Source: Bacillota bacterium (GTDB taxonomy: Bacteria; Bacillota; Clostridia; Christensenellales; Aristaeellaceae). Taken from it: DNA of 36,929 nucleotides. How positions within the stretch are numbered: the first letter of the stretch is position 1; each line of letters begins with the position of its first letter. The stretch spans positions 1-36,929 of the forward strand of contig JAEZQK010000027.1 in assembly GCA_023413135.1 (NCBI GenBank), given 5' to 3'. Positions 15,328-23,599 of the stretch are shown here, in pieces. The translations under genes were made by a program, and so were the position numbers. The notes under the pieces were generated by a model, which was not told where the DNA came from, did not search any database, and saw only the letters and a program-made list of their open reading frames with translations.

Positions 15328-18300
15328 ATGCAAGTAACCCCGGTACCGCGTTCGCCACAAAAGCGCAAGCCTTCCGGCGTGCCCAGGCGGAAGAAGCCTT
15401 CCGTTCTGCCCAGCCTGCTTTTCATGCTTGCCGTGCTGGCTATTATGGTTACCGTGCTCCCCAAGGAGCCGTTGACCCATGCCGCGACTTCTGTGCAGAC
15501 TCCCGATGGACAAGCCCCCCAGGGCACGCCCTCCACTATCTACCAGGGGCTTGTGATCAGCGAGGTCATGACGGCCAACAGCTCCGCCGTTCCGGATGAA
15601 AATGGCGAGTTCAGCGACTGGCTGGAGGTATGGAACAGTTCCGATCATCCCATCGACATGAGCGGTGTGGGCCTTTCCGACCGCTCCGACCGGATTTTGT
15701 TCCTCTTTCCGAAATCAACGCTTGAGCCGGGCGGGCGGCTGGTCGTATTCGCCTCCGATACAAACAACGCGGACACCGCGGGCACGCTGCATGCCAAATT
15801 CAAGCTGTCCTCTGCCGGGGAAACGGTCTACCTGTTCGATCCCAGCGCCTATGTCATCAATCAAGCCACCGTGCCCATCCTGAACAGCGACGTATCCTTT
15901 GCCCTTGCGGCCGACGGCATCTCCTGGGTGCAAACCCAGGAATACAGCCCCGGCTTTGAAAATACCCAGGAAGGCTTCCTGAGCTACCGCAATTCAAGCG
16001 CCGTTACGGAAGGCGCCATCCGCATCAATGAAGTCATGGCCGACGCACGCACGGGCATCTATGATGAGGACGGAGAACTTTCCGATTGGATCGAATTGTA
16101 CAACACCACGGACAAGCCCATTTCCCTGAATGGTTTTGCTTTGAGCGACAAGGAAAATGATCCCCTGAAGTGGCGTTTCCCGCAGGATGCGGTGATCCCC
16201 GCCCACAGCTATTACCTGGTCTTTTGCAGCGGGAAGGACAGGCTGATGGCCGCCGACAAAATTTCCCATACGAGCTTTCGTATCAGCGCGGAACGGGAAA
16301 CCGTGATCCTGTCCGACAGCCGCGGACGGATGATCGACAGGGCATCCATCGATAATCTGCCCATGGATGCTTCCTTGGGCCGGGATGAAAGCGGCAATTG
16401 GAGAGTGTTTCAAACGGCCACGCCCGGCATGCCCAACAATGGGGCCGGCGCTGCCCAGGCGGAAAGGAACATGCGGGCAGCCAATACAACCGGCGTGTAT
16501 ATTTCGGAAATCATGTCCTCCAGCGATGACGGAAATGACTGGGTGGAGCTGTACAACTCCTCCACCCAGACTGTTAACATAGAAGGCTACGGTGTAAGCG
16601 ATGACCTGGGCCGCCCCCGCAAGTGGCAGTTCCCCTCCGGCGCCTCCATAGGTCCCGGGGAATACAAGATCGTGAATCTGGACGGCACAAATAGCCAGGC
16701 GGGCGGTTACCACACCAATTTCAAGCTGCTTCGGGCCGGTGGTGAAGTGATGTGCTTCTCCGATCCCAGTGGCCGGGTGCTGGACAGAATATATCTGCCG
16801 CTGATCCCCACCAATATTTCTTACGGAAGAACCAGCGGCCTGGAAGGCTTTTTTTATTATGATTCGCCCACCATGGGTGCTGTTAACGGCACCGGGTTCC
16901 TGGGCTTTGCGCAACCGCCCTCCTTCTCCATAAGGGGCGGGCTGTACAAGGAAGCGGTTTCCGTATCCATCAATGTTCCGGAAGGCACCACTGTCCACTA
17001 TACGTTGGACGGAAGCATTCCCACCCAGCAGCATCCCGTGTACGACGGCAGCCCCATTACCGTCGGCATAACAACGCCTATCCGCGCCCGGGCTTTTCGG
17101 CAGGATCTGCAGCCCAGTGAAATCATTACGCAGACGTATTTGATCAACGTATACCACAGCCTGCCTGTAGTGTCCCTGGTGGCGGACCCCAATGAACTGT
17201 GGAACGAAACCGACGGCATGTTTGCCATCGGAGGACCGCTGAATAAAGAGAAGATTCCTTTCAAGCTGGCGGCCACAGGTGAATATCCACTTTACCGCAC
17301 CCTGGGCAAGGTGCCCCGGCCCGGATACGTTGAATACTACATGCTGGACGGCACTCAGGTATTGTCACAAGGCATGGAGTTTGGGCTGCAGGGGCAATAC
17401 AGCCTGGACATACCGCAAAAAACTTTCAAGGTGCGGGCCAAGGCTGCCCAGGGCAAGCCCCTTTTCGAGGCTTCTTTGTTTGATAGCCGGCCCTTTACCG
17501 AATATAAATCGTTTGTATTGCGCAACAGCGGCAACGACAGCGTATGGACGCGCGTAAACGACGCCTACCAGTCCATGCTCATCGACAAAATAGATACCAA
17601 TGTTGTCCACCAGGCGGTCAATCCCGTAGTAGTATACCTGAACGGTCAGTACTGGGGCCATTTCAACATGCGGGAGCGGGTGGACAGGTTCTTTGTGGCT
17701 CAGCACGAAGGAATCCCCATGGAACAGGCCGGTAATATGGATATTCTGGAGTCCGGCGGCACAGTGGCCTACGGCAGCAACAAGGAATACAAGGATCTGA
17801 TCGCCAAGGCCAAAGACCTCTCCCCCGGCAAAAATCCCGGGGACCTGAAATACATCACAGACCGCGTTGACGTGGACAACTACTTTGACTACATGTCTTT
17901 GGTATGGTTCTTTGGCAACTCCGATGCGGGCAACATCCGTTTCTACAAAATCAAGGGGGAAGGGCACAAGTGGCGCTGGATCTTCTATGATTCGGATTAC
18001 GGCATGTTCAATTCCGCTTTTGACAGTCCCAAGTCCTATATGGATCCCAAGGGCGCAGGCGATCAAAACGTAAATAACGTCTTGATCCGCAAGCTATTGG
18101 AAAATGACGAGATGAAGGAAAAATTCCTGCGCCGGCTGGGAGAAATCTTTCAGGTACTTACTACGGAAAACATGATGGAAACGTTCAACAGCCTGGTTGC
18201 AAAAATCGAGCCGGAAATGCCGCTGCACTTTGCACGCTGGGCGGAGCTGAACGAAAAGACTATCAATGTGGAATCCCCCCTCACCCCGGAAGGCGCCATA

Positions 18301-18456
18301 CGTTACTGGAGGCAGCGTGTGGACCGTTCCCGCAACGTTATCAAAAAGCGTCCGACGCTCTTTTATGAGATGGTACAGAAGTACTTCAGCCTGCCCGATG
18401 CCACCATGGTGGAGTATTTTGGCCAAAAGCCGCCCATGCCACAAGACGCCATTTGA
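15328..18456 (+). CDS. Membrane-anchored lamin-tail / CotH kinase protein, copy 2
   Basis: A 1042-residue paralogue with the same layout as copy 1: basic tail, one membrane helix (about 27-45), three lamin-tail domains, a chitobiase-like beta domain and the CotH kinase (YWGHFNMRERVDRFF, FYDSDYGMFN). The start is the ATG at 15328, which aligns with the other copies and has AAAGGAG 10 nt upstream; an ATG 45 nt earlier lacks support. Long stretches of the lamin-tail and kinase parts are identical to copy 1. Differences concentrate in the segment after the beta domain (about residues 630-665). Own promoter and terminator. It probably arose by recent tandem duplication and may act on a partly different target. 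Confidence 0.92.
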   Translation: MQVTPVPRSPQKRKPSGVPRRKKPSVLPSLLFMLAVLAIMVTVLPKEPLTHAATSVQTPDGQAPQGTPSTIYQGLVISEVMTANSSAVPDENGEFSDWLEVWNSSDHPIDMSGVGLSDRSDRILFLFPKSTLEPGGRLVVFASDTNNADTAGTLHAKFKLSSAGETVYLFDPSAYVINQATVPILNSDVSFALAADGISWVQTQEYSPGFENTQEGFLSYRNSSAVTEGAIRINEVMADARTGIYDEDGELSDWIELYNTTDKPISLNGFALSDKENDPLKWRFPQDAVIPAHSYYLVFCSGKDRLMAADKISHTSFRISAERETVILSDSRGRMIDRASIDNLPMDASLGRDESGNWRVFQTATPGMPNNGAGAAQAERNMRAANTTGVYISEIMSSSDDGNDWVELYNSSTQTVNIEGYGVSDDLGRPRKWQFPSGASIGPGEYKIVNLDGTNSQAGGYHTNFKLLRAGGEVMCFSDPSGRVLDRIYLPLIPTNISYGRTSGLEGFFYYDSPTMGAVNGTGFLGFAQPPSFSIRGGLYKEAVSVSINVPEGTTVHYTLDGSIPTQQHPVYDGSPITVGITTPIRARAFRQDLQPSEIITQTYLINVYHSLPVVSLVADPNELWNETDGMFAIGGPLNKEKIPFKLAATGEYPLYRTLGKVPRPGYVEYYMLDGTQVLSQGMEFGLQGQYSLDIPQKTFKVRAKAAQGKPLFEASLFDSRPFTEYKSFVLRNSGNDSVWTRVNDAYQSMLIDKIDTNVVHQAVNPVVVYLNGQYWGHFNMRERVDRFFVAQHEGIPMEQAGNMDILESGGTVAYGSNKEYKDLIAKAKDLSPGKNPGDLKYITDRVDVDNYFDYMSLVWFFGNSDAGNIRFYKIKGEGHKWRWIFYDSDYGMFNSAFDSPKSYMDPKGAGDQNVNNVLIRKLLENDEMKEKFLRRLGEIFQVLTTENMMETFNSLVAKIEPEMPLHFARWAELNEKTINVESPLTPEGAIRYWRQRVDRSRNVIKKRPTLFYEMVQKYFSLPDATMVEYFGQKPPMPQDAI

Positions 18457-18484
18457 AACAACAATCATTATTTTCTTGGCGAAA

Positions 18485-18535
18485 CAGGGGCTGCCATGCC
18501 GGAGATTATATTCCGGAATGGCAGCCCCTGTGTTA
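18485..18535 (+). terminator. Terminator of CotH copy 2
   Basis: CAGGGGCTGCCATGCCGGA (18485-18503) pairs with TCCGGAATGGCAGCCCCTG (18512-18530), then TGTTATG. It is homologous to the hairpin behind copy 1. The T-tract is weak, so termination may be partial. Confidence 0.7.
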
Positions 18536-18616
18536 TGCCCTGGCGCATCCGTCACGGGTATTGCTGGCAACTCCGACGTTCATAATCAAAATTGGATGCA
18601 TAAAAACGTTTGATAC

Positions 18617-18678
18617 TTGCAAAATTTGTATGGGAACCTTGATTTCCAGTTTTCGCCTGAAGGGTTGTATGTTATAAT
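18617..18678 (+). promoter_or_regulatory. Promoter region of CotH copy 3
   Basis: The conserved box (core AATTTGTATGGGAACC, 18617-18638) lies 34 bp before TATAAT (18673-18678). The -35 hexamer (TTTTCG) is again poor. Spacing is identical to copy 2. The leader to 18761 has diverged and lacks the attenuator-like hairpin. Confidence 0.65.
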
Positions 18679-18761
18679 GGAGAAAGATTGCTACTCCATG
18701 CACAATCTTTGCGCGTTGGATTCCCGTTCTTCCTCCCCACAACTTAAGGAGCGTTATTTCG

Positions 18762-21700
18762 ATGCAAGTAACCCCGGTCCCGCGTCCGCCGCAAAAACAC
18801 AGGCCTTCCGGCGTGCCCAAGCCGAAGAAGCCTTCCGTGCTGCCCAGTCTGCTTTTCATGCTTGCCGTTCTGGCTGTCATGATTTACGCGCTCCCCAAGG
18901 AGCCTCTGACCCATGCCATGACCTCCGTGCAGTCTCCCGATGGACAAGCCCCTAAGGGCACGCCATTGGCATCCTACCAGGGGCTTGTGATCAGCGAGGT
19001 TATGTCGGCCAACAGCTCCGCCGTTCCGGACGAAAATGGCGAGTTCAGCGACTGGCTGGAGGTATGGAACAGCTCCGACCATCCCATTGATTTAAGTGGT
19101 GTGGGCCTTTCCGACCGCTCCGACCGGATCCTGTTCCTCTTCCCGAAAGTGACGCTGGCGCCGGGCGGCCGGCTGGTTGTTTTCGCTTCCGATACAAACA
19201 ATGCGGACATCGCGGGCACGCTGCATGCCAAGTTCAAGCTGTCCTCCGCCGGGGAAACGGTCTACCTGTTCGACCCCAGCGCCTATGTGATCCATGAGGT
19301 CACCGTGCCTATCCTGAACAGCGACGTATCCTTTGCCCTTATGTCCGACGGCATCTCCTGGGTGCAGACCCAGGAATACAGCCCAGGCTTTGAAAATACC
19401 CAGGAAGGCTTTTTAAGCTACCGCAACTTAAGTGCCGTTACGGAAGGCGCCATCTGCTTAAGTGAAGTCATGGCCGATGCCCGCACAGGCATCTATGACG
19501 AGGACGGGGAGCTTTCCGACTACGTTGAACTGTACAATACCTCAGACAAGCCTGTTTCCCTGAAGGGTTTTGCCTTGAGCGACAAGGAAAACGATCCCCT
19601 GAAGTGGCGTCTCCCGCAGGATGCGGTGATCCCCGCCCACAGCTATTACCTGGTCTTTTGCAGCGGGAAGGACAGGCTGCTTAATGCTGATAAAATCTCC
19701 CACACCAACTTCCGCTTAAGCGCGGAGCGGGAAACGGTCATATTGTCCGACAGCCGCAGCCGTCTTATCGACAGGGTGTCCATCGACAACCTGCCCATGG
19801 ATGCTTCCCTGGGCCGGGATGAGGGCGGCAGCTGGAAGGTATCTCAAACGGCCACCCCCGGCATGCCCAACAACAGCGCTGGCGCCGCCCAGGCGGAAAG
19901 GAACATGCGGGCCGCAAATTTGACCGGCGTGTACATTTCGGAAATCATGTCTTCCAACGACGGCGGCAATGACTGGGTGGAGCTGTACAACTCCTCCACT
20001 CAAACCGCTAACCTGGAAGGCTGTGGCCTAAGTGATGACCTGGGCCGCCCCCGCAAGTGGCAGTTCCCCGCCGGCGCTTCCATAGACCCCGGGGAATACA
20101 AGATCGTGAATCTGGACGGTACGGGCAGCCAGGCGGGTGGTTATCACACCAATTTCAAGCTGCTCCGGGCCGGCGGCGAAGTGATGTGTTTCTCTGATCC
20201 CAGCGGCCGGGTGCTGGACAAGATCCAACTGCCGCTGATCCCCACCAATATTTCTTACGGCAGAACCAGCGGCCTTGATGGCTTTTTTTATTATGATTCG
20301 CCCACCATGGGTGCTGTCAACGGCACCGGATTCCTGGGCTTTGCGCAAACGCCCTCCATATCCATGAAGGGCGGGCTGTATAATGAAGCCGTCTCCGTGG
20401 CCATCAGTGTGCCGGAAGGCACCACCGTCCACTATACACTGGACGGCAGCATTCCCACCCAGCAGCACCCTGTGTATGACGGCAGCCCCATCACAATCAG
20501 CATCACCACGCCAATCCGTGCCAGGGCATTCAAGTCGGACCTGCAGCCCAGCGAAGTCATCACGCAAACGTATCTGATCAATGTGTATCACGAACTGCCC
20601 GTAGTATCACTGGTGACGGACCCGGATGAATTGTGGAATGAAACCGACGGCATGCTTGTGGAAGGGCCGAATATTGACAAATCCGACGGACCGATATTTG
20701 AAAATGCCATTTACCGTGAGTTTGGCAAAATTCCGCGCCCCGGTCATGTGGAATACTACGGGCTGGATGGCGGCCAGATTTTATCCCAAGGCATCGAGTT
20801 CGGCCTCTTCGGGCAGTTTAGTCTGGATATGCCTCAAAAATCCTTTAAAGTGCGGGCCAAAGCCGCTCAAGGTGCTCCGTATTTCGAAGCCTCTTTGTTT
20901 GAAGACAGGCCCTTCACCGAGTACAAGTCCTTCGTGCTGCGCAACGGCGGCAATGATAATGTCTGGACCCGCATCAATGATGATTTTCAGTCACGGCTCA
21001 TTGACAAACTGGACACCACCGTCATCCATCAGGCCACAAATCCTGTGGTAGTATACTTGAACGGCCAATACTGGGGCCACTACAACATGCGGGAGCGGGT
21101 GGACCGGTTCTTTGTGGCCCAGCATGAGGGCCTGACTCTGGACCAGGCTAACAACATGGATATCCTGGAAGCCAGCAGCAAGGTCTATTTCGGCAGCAAC
21201 AGGGAGTACAAGGATCTGATCGCCAAGGCGAAGACGCTATCCCCCGGCAAGAACTCCGAGGACCTGAAATACATTACCGACCGCATCGATGTGGACAACT
21301 ACTTTGACTATATGGCGCTGGAATGGTTCTTCGGCAACTCCGATGGAGCGGGAAATGTCCGCTACTACAAGCTTAAGGGCGAGGGGCAGAAATGGCGCTG
21401 GATCTTCTACGACTCAGACTACGGCCTGTTCAACTCGAAGTTCGACAGCCCCACCTCCTTTCTGGACCCCAAGGGCGCGGGCCAGATGAATATCGACAAT
21501 ACCTTGATCCGCAAGCTTCTGGAAAACAGCGAAATGAAGGAAAAATTCCTGCGCCGCCTGGGGGAGATCTTTCAGGTGTTCACAACCCAGTTCATGATCG
21601 ATACCTTCAACGAGCTGGCTGCCCAGATCGAGCCGGAAATGAAACTGCACTTTGCCCGCTGGGCGGAGCTGAACGAAAAAACCATCAACGTGGACTCCCC

Positions 21701-21902
21701 CCTCACGGCGGAAGGCGCCTGGCGTTACTGGAATACCCGGTTGGATTTCAATCGCAACGTCATGAAAAAGCGGCCTACCCACTTCTATGAGATCATCCAA
21801 AGGTACTTCAACCTTCCCGACACCACCATGCGGGAGTATTTCGGTGAAAAACCCGCCATGCCGCCGGATGCCATTTTGAAACAATCTTCGTTGTTTTCTT
21901 GA
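18762..21902 (+). CDS. Membrane-anchored lamin-tail / CotH kinase protein, copy 3
   Basis: A 1046-residue third paralogue, the most divergent. The layout is the same: membrane helix about 27-45; lamin-tail domains opening VISEVMSANSSAVPDENGEFSDWLEVWN, ICLSEVMADARTGIYDEDGELSDYVELYN and VYISEIMSSNDGGNDWVELYN; beta domain; CotH kinase (YWGHYNMRERVDRFF, FYDSDYGLFN). It differs most in the N-terminal kinase region (about 630-720) and around the metal site (FDSPTSFLDPKGAGQMN). AAGGAG precedes the ATG. There is no copied terminator behind it. The DUF4956 gene follows after 54 nt with its own promoter, so read-through into the DUF4956-VTC-kinase genes is possible. Confidence 0.92.
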   Translation: MQVTPVPRPPQKHRPSGVPKPKKPSVLPSLLFMLAVLAVMIYALPKEPLTHAMTSVQSPDGQAPKGTPLASYQGLVISEVMSANSSAVPDENGEFSDWLEVWNSSDHPIDLSGVGLSDRSDRILFLFPKVTLAPGGRLVVFASDTNNADIAGTLHAKFKLSSAGETVYLFDPSAYVIHEVTVPILNSDVSFALMSDGISWVQTQEYSPGFENTQEGFLSYRNLSAVTEGAICLSEVMADARTGIYDEDGELSDYVELYNTSDKPVSLKGFALSDKENDPLKWRLPQDAVIPAHSYYLVFCSGKDRLLNADKISHTNFRLSAERETVILSDSRSRLIDRVSIDNLPMDASLGRDEGGSWKVSQTATPGMPNNSAGAAQAERNMRAANLTGVYISEIMSSNDGGNDWVELYNSSTQTANLEGCGLSDDLGRPRKWQFPAGASIDPGEYKIVNLDGTGSQAGGYHTNFKLLRAGGEVMCFSDPSGRVLDKIQLPLIPTNISYGRTSGLDGFFYYDSPTMGAVNGTGFLGFAQTPSISMKGGLYNEAVSVAISVPEGTTVHYTLDGSIPTQQHPVYDGSPITISITTPIRARAFKSDLQPSEVITQTYLINVYHELPVVSLVTDPDELWNETDGMLVEGPNIDKSDGPIFENAIYREFGKIPRPGHVEYYGLDGGQILSQGIEFGLFGQFSLDMPQKSFKVRAKAAQGAPYFEASLFEDRPFTEYKSFVLRNGGNDNVWTRINDDFQSRLIDKLDTTVIHQATNPVVVYLNGQYWGHYNMRERVDRFFVAQHEGLTLDQANNMDILEASSKVYFGSNREYKDLIAKAKTLSPGKNSEDLKYITDRIDVDNYFDYMALEWFFGNSDGAGNVRYYKLKGEGQKWRWIFYDSDYGLFNSKFDSPTSFLDPKGAGQMNIDNTLIRKLLENSEMKEKFLRRLGEIFQVFTTQFMIDTFNELAAQIEPEMKLHFARWAELNEKTINVDSPLTAEGAWRYWNTRLDFNRNVMKKRPTHFYEIIQRYFNLPDTTMREYFGEKPAMPPDAILKQSSLFS

Positions 21903-21926
21903 CGGAAAACTCCTTTTCCGTATAAT
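21899..21926 (+). promoter_or_regulatory. Promoter of the DUF4956 gene
   Basis: TTGACG (21899-21904) and TATAAT (21921-21926) are 16 bp apart. The spacer itself forms a dyad, ACGGAAAA/TTTTCCGT (21902-21921), which could be an operator or a small hairpin at the end of the CotH transcript. Confidence 0.65.
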
Positions 21927-21956
21927 GTAAGAAGAATCATCACAGGAGGCGCTGAT

Positions 21957-22670
21957 ATGCACGCTATTGCTCAACTTTTGTCGGTGAGCACCCAGGACAT
22001 CGTCCAACAAAATCCTTCCCTGTCATCCTACTTTTCCCAGCAGTTTCAAGCCCTGACACCTTGGAAAGTAGTAATGGCTTTGGGTATCGGCCTGGTGGCG
22101 GGCCTGATTATCGCCTGGGTTTACCGCAGGACGTTCAGAGGCGTGCTGTACAGCCCATCCTTTGCCATGACGCTTGTCATGCTCACCCTCATCACCACCC
22201 CCGTTGTCATGGCCATCAAAAGCGATATTGCGTTGTCCATGGGCATGGTGGGCGCGCTGTCCATTGTGCGCTTCCGTACCGCCGTCAAGGACCCCATGGA
22301 CACCGCCTTCATGTTCTGGTCGCTGACTATGGGCATCCTCTTTGGTGCGGAATTGTACCTAGTGGGCATTGCGGCGGTGATCGGCATTGCCGTCATCCTG
22401 ATGGCCATGACGTTCATCAAATTCCAGAACCCCAACAGCTATCTGTTGGTGCTTCACTACGACGAAGCCGCCGAATACGACATCGAATCGGAACTCAAGC
22501 ATTCCGCCCGCCAGCACCGCCTGCGCTCCAAAACGCTGACACGGGCCGGCGCGGAAATGACGGTGGAAGTGCGCCTGGGCGAAAAGCATGAGATCGTAGC
22601 CCGGATGCTGGACATCGAGGGCGTCCACGATGCTACGCTGGTGGCATGCCAGACGGAAGCGGGGGCCTAA
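21957..22670 (+). CDS. DUF4956 membrane protein
   Basis: A 237-residue integral membrane protein. An N-terminal amphipathic part (1-35) is followed by four hydrophobic segments (about 38-54, 63-84, 90-105, 118-155) and a cytosolic alpha/beta tail (160-237). The hallmark GALSIVRFRTAVKDPMDTAFMFW (about 98-120) identifies DUF4956. Its biochemical role is unknown, but DUF4956 genes usually stand next to VTC-domain and CotH genes, as here. AGGAGG lies 7 nt before the ATG. The tail could link the membrane to the VTC enzyme (inference). Confidence 0.9.
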   Translation: MHAIAQLLSVSTQDIVQQNPSLSSYFSQQFQALTPWKVVMALGIGLVAGLIIAWVYRRTFRGVLYSPSFAMTLVMLTLITTPVVMAIKSDIALSMGMVGALSIVRFRTAVKDPMDTAFMFWSLTMGILFGAELYLVGIAAVIGIAVILMAMTFIKFQNPNSYLLVLHYDEAAEYDIESELKHSARQHRLRSKTLTRAGAEMTVEVRLGEKHEIVARMLDIEGVHDATLVACQTEAGA

Positions 22671-22718
22671 CTGGCTCCCACACCCCGAAGGAAAAGCAAA
22701 CCAGACTGCCTATACGCC

Positions 22719-22793
22719 GTAGGGGCGATTATCAATCGCCCGCACGCCATGGCCTGCGTACGCTACTTAGCGGGTGATTGATAATCGCCCTAC
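22719..22793. repeat. Palindromic intergenic repeat
   Basis: The left arm 22719-22742 (core GCGATTATCAATCGCCCG) is nearly complementary to the right arm 22771-22793 (core CGGGTGATTGATAATCGCC), with one mismatch and a one-base length difference. This type of GCGATTATCAATCGC palindrome is a dispersed repeat in many Clostridia (from memory). It separates the DUF4956 and VTC genes and probably forms an intercistronic hairpin. Confidence 0.7.
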
Positions 22794-22876
22794 GATATCA
22801 CGTAGATATCACGAAGCGCACAGGCAACAACAATGTCGGCATAGCCGGCATTGTTCGAATCACCGGAGGTGACAAT

Positions 22877-23578
22877 TTGGCTGTTCCGCTTCGCCATGAG
22901 CTGAAATATTTCATTAATGACATGCAGTATGTCATCCTGTCCAACATACTGGACCACACGCTGCACCGCGATCCCAATGGCGATGAATGCAACGAGTACC
23001 ATGTCCGCTCACTGTATTTTGACGGCGTGTTTAACAACGCGCTGTACGACAAGATCAGCGGCGTTCCGTCCCGGGAAAAGTACCGCATCCGCATCTATAA
23101 CATGCGTGACGACAAGATTATGCTGGAATGCAAAAGCAAGATAGGCAATCTCATCTCCAAGCGTACCGTGGAGATCCCGCGGGACCTGTGTGAGCAGCTG
23201 ATGGCCGGGGATCCTACCGGGCTGGAGCGTACCCGCAGCGGTCTATTGCGGGATATGTTCCGGGAGATGACGGTCAACCTCCTGCGGCCCACGGTAGTGG
23301 TGGACTATATCCGGGAAGCGTATCTCCATCCGGCGGAGGAGGTTCGCATCACCTTTGACAAGCAGCTTCGCACAGGGCTCAAAAAGTTCGATATCTTCGA
23401 TCCATACCTGCCTACCATCTCCCCGCTGGACAACGGCGAAACCATCCTGGAAGTAAAGTACAACCAGGTCATGCCCCCCTATATCAGGGACATCCTGAAT
23501 ACCTACTGCCCCAATGCGCGCAACAGCGCCGTATCCAAGTACGTATTGTGCCGAAGGTTCGAAGAGCTGGAGGCGTAA
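22877..23578 (+). CDS. VTC-domain protein (polyphosphate polymerase fold)
   Basis: A 233-residue cytosolic tunnel-fold enzyme. The start is TTG at 22877, since GGAGGTG lies 5 nt upstream and the protein then opens AVPLRHELKYFIN, where the family begins. A longer open frame from 22778 runs through the palindromic repeat and is rejected. Tunnel-lining charged residues are seen in RHELKY, REKYRIRIYN, LECKSKIGNLISKRTVEI, VVVDYIREAY, VRITFDKQL and ILEVKYNQVMP. Yeast Vtc4 makes polyphosphate from ATP with this fold. Here the SPX and membrane parts are absent, and the adjacent DUF4956 protein may supply the membrane link. Product unproven. Confidence 0.88.
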   Translation: MAVPLRHELKYFINDMQYVILSNILDHTLHRDPNGDECNEYHVRSLYFDGVFNNALYDKISGVPSREKYRIRIYNMRDDKIMLECKSKIGNLISKRTVEIPRDLCEQLMAGDPTGLERTRSGLLRDMFREMTVNLLRPTVVVDYIREAYLHPAEEVRITFDKQLRTGLKKFDIFDPYLPTISPLDNGETILEVKYNQVMPPYIRDILNTYCPNARNSAVSKYVLCRRFEELEA

Positions 23579-23599
23579 ATCTACATAGGAGGCATCACA

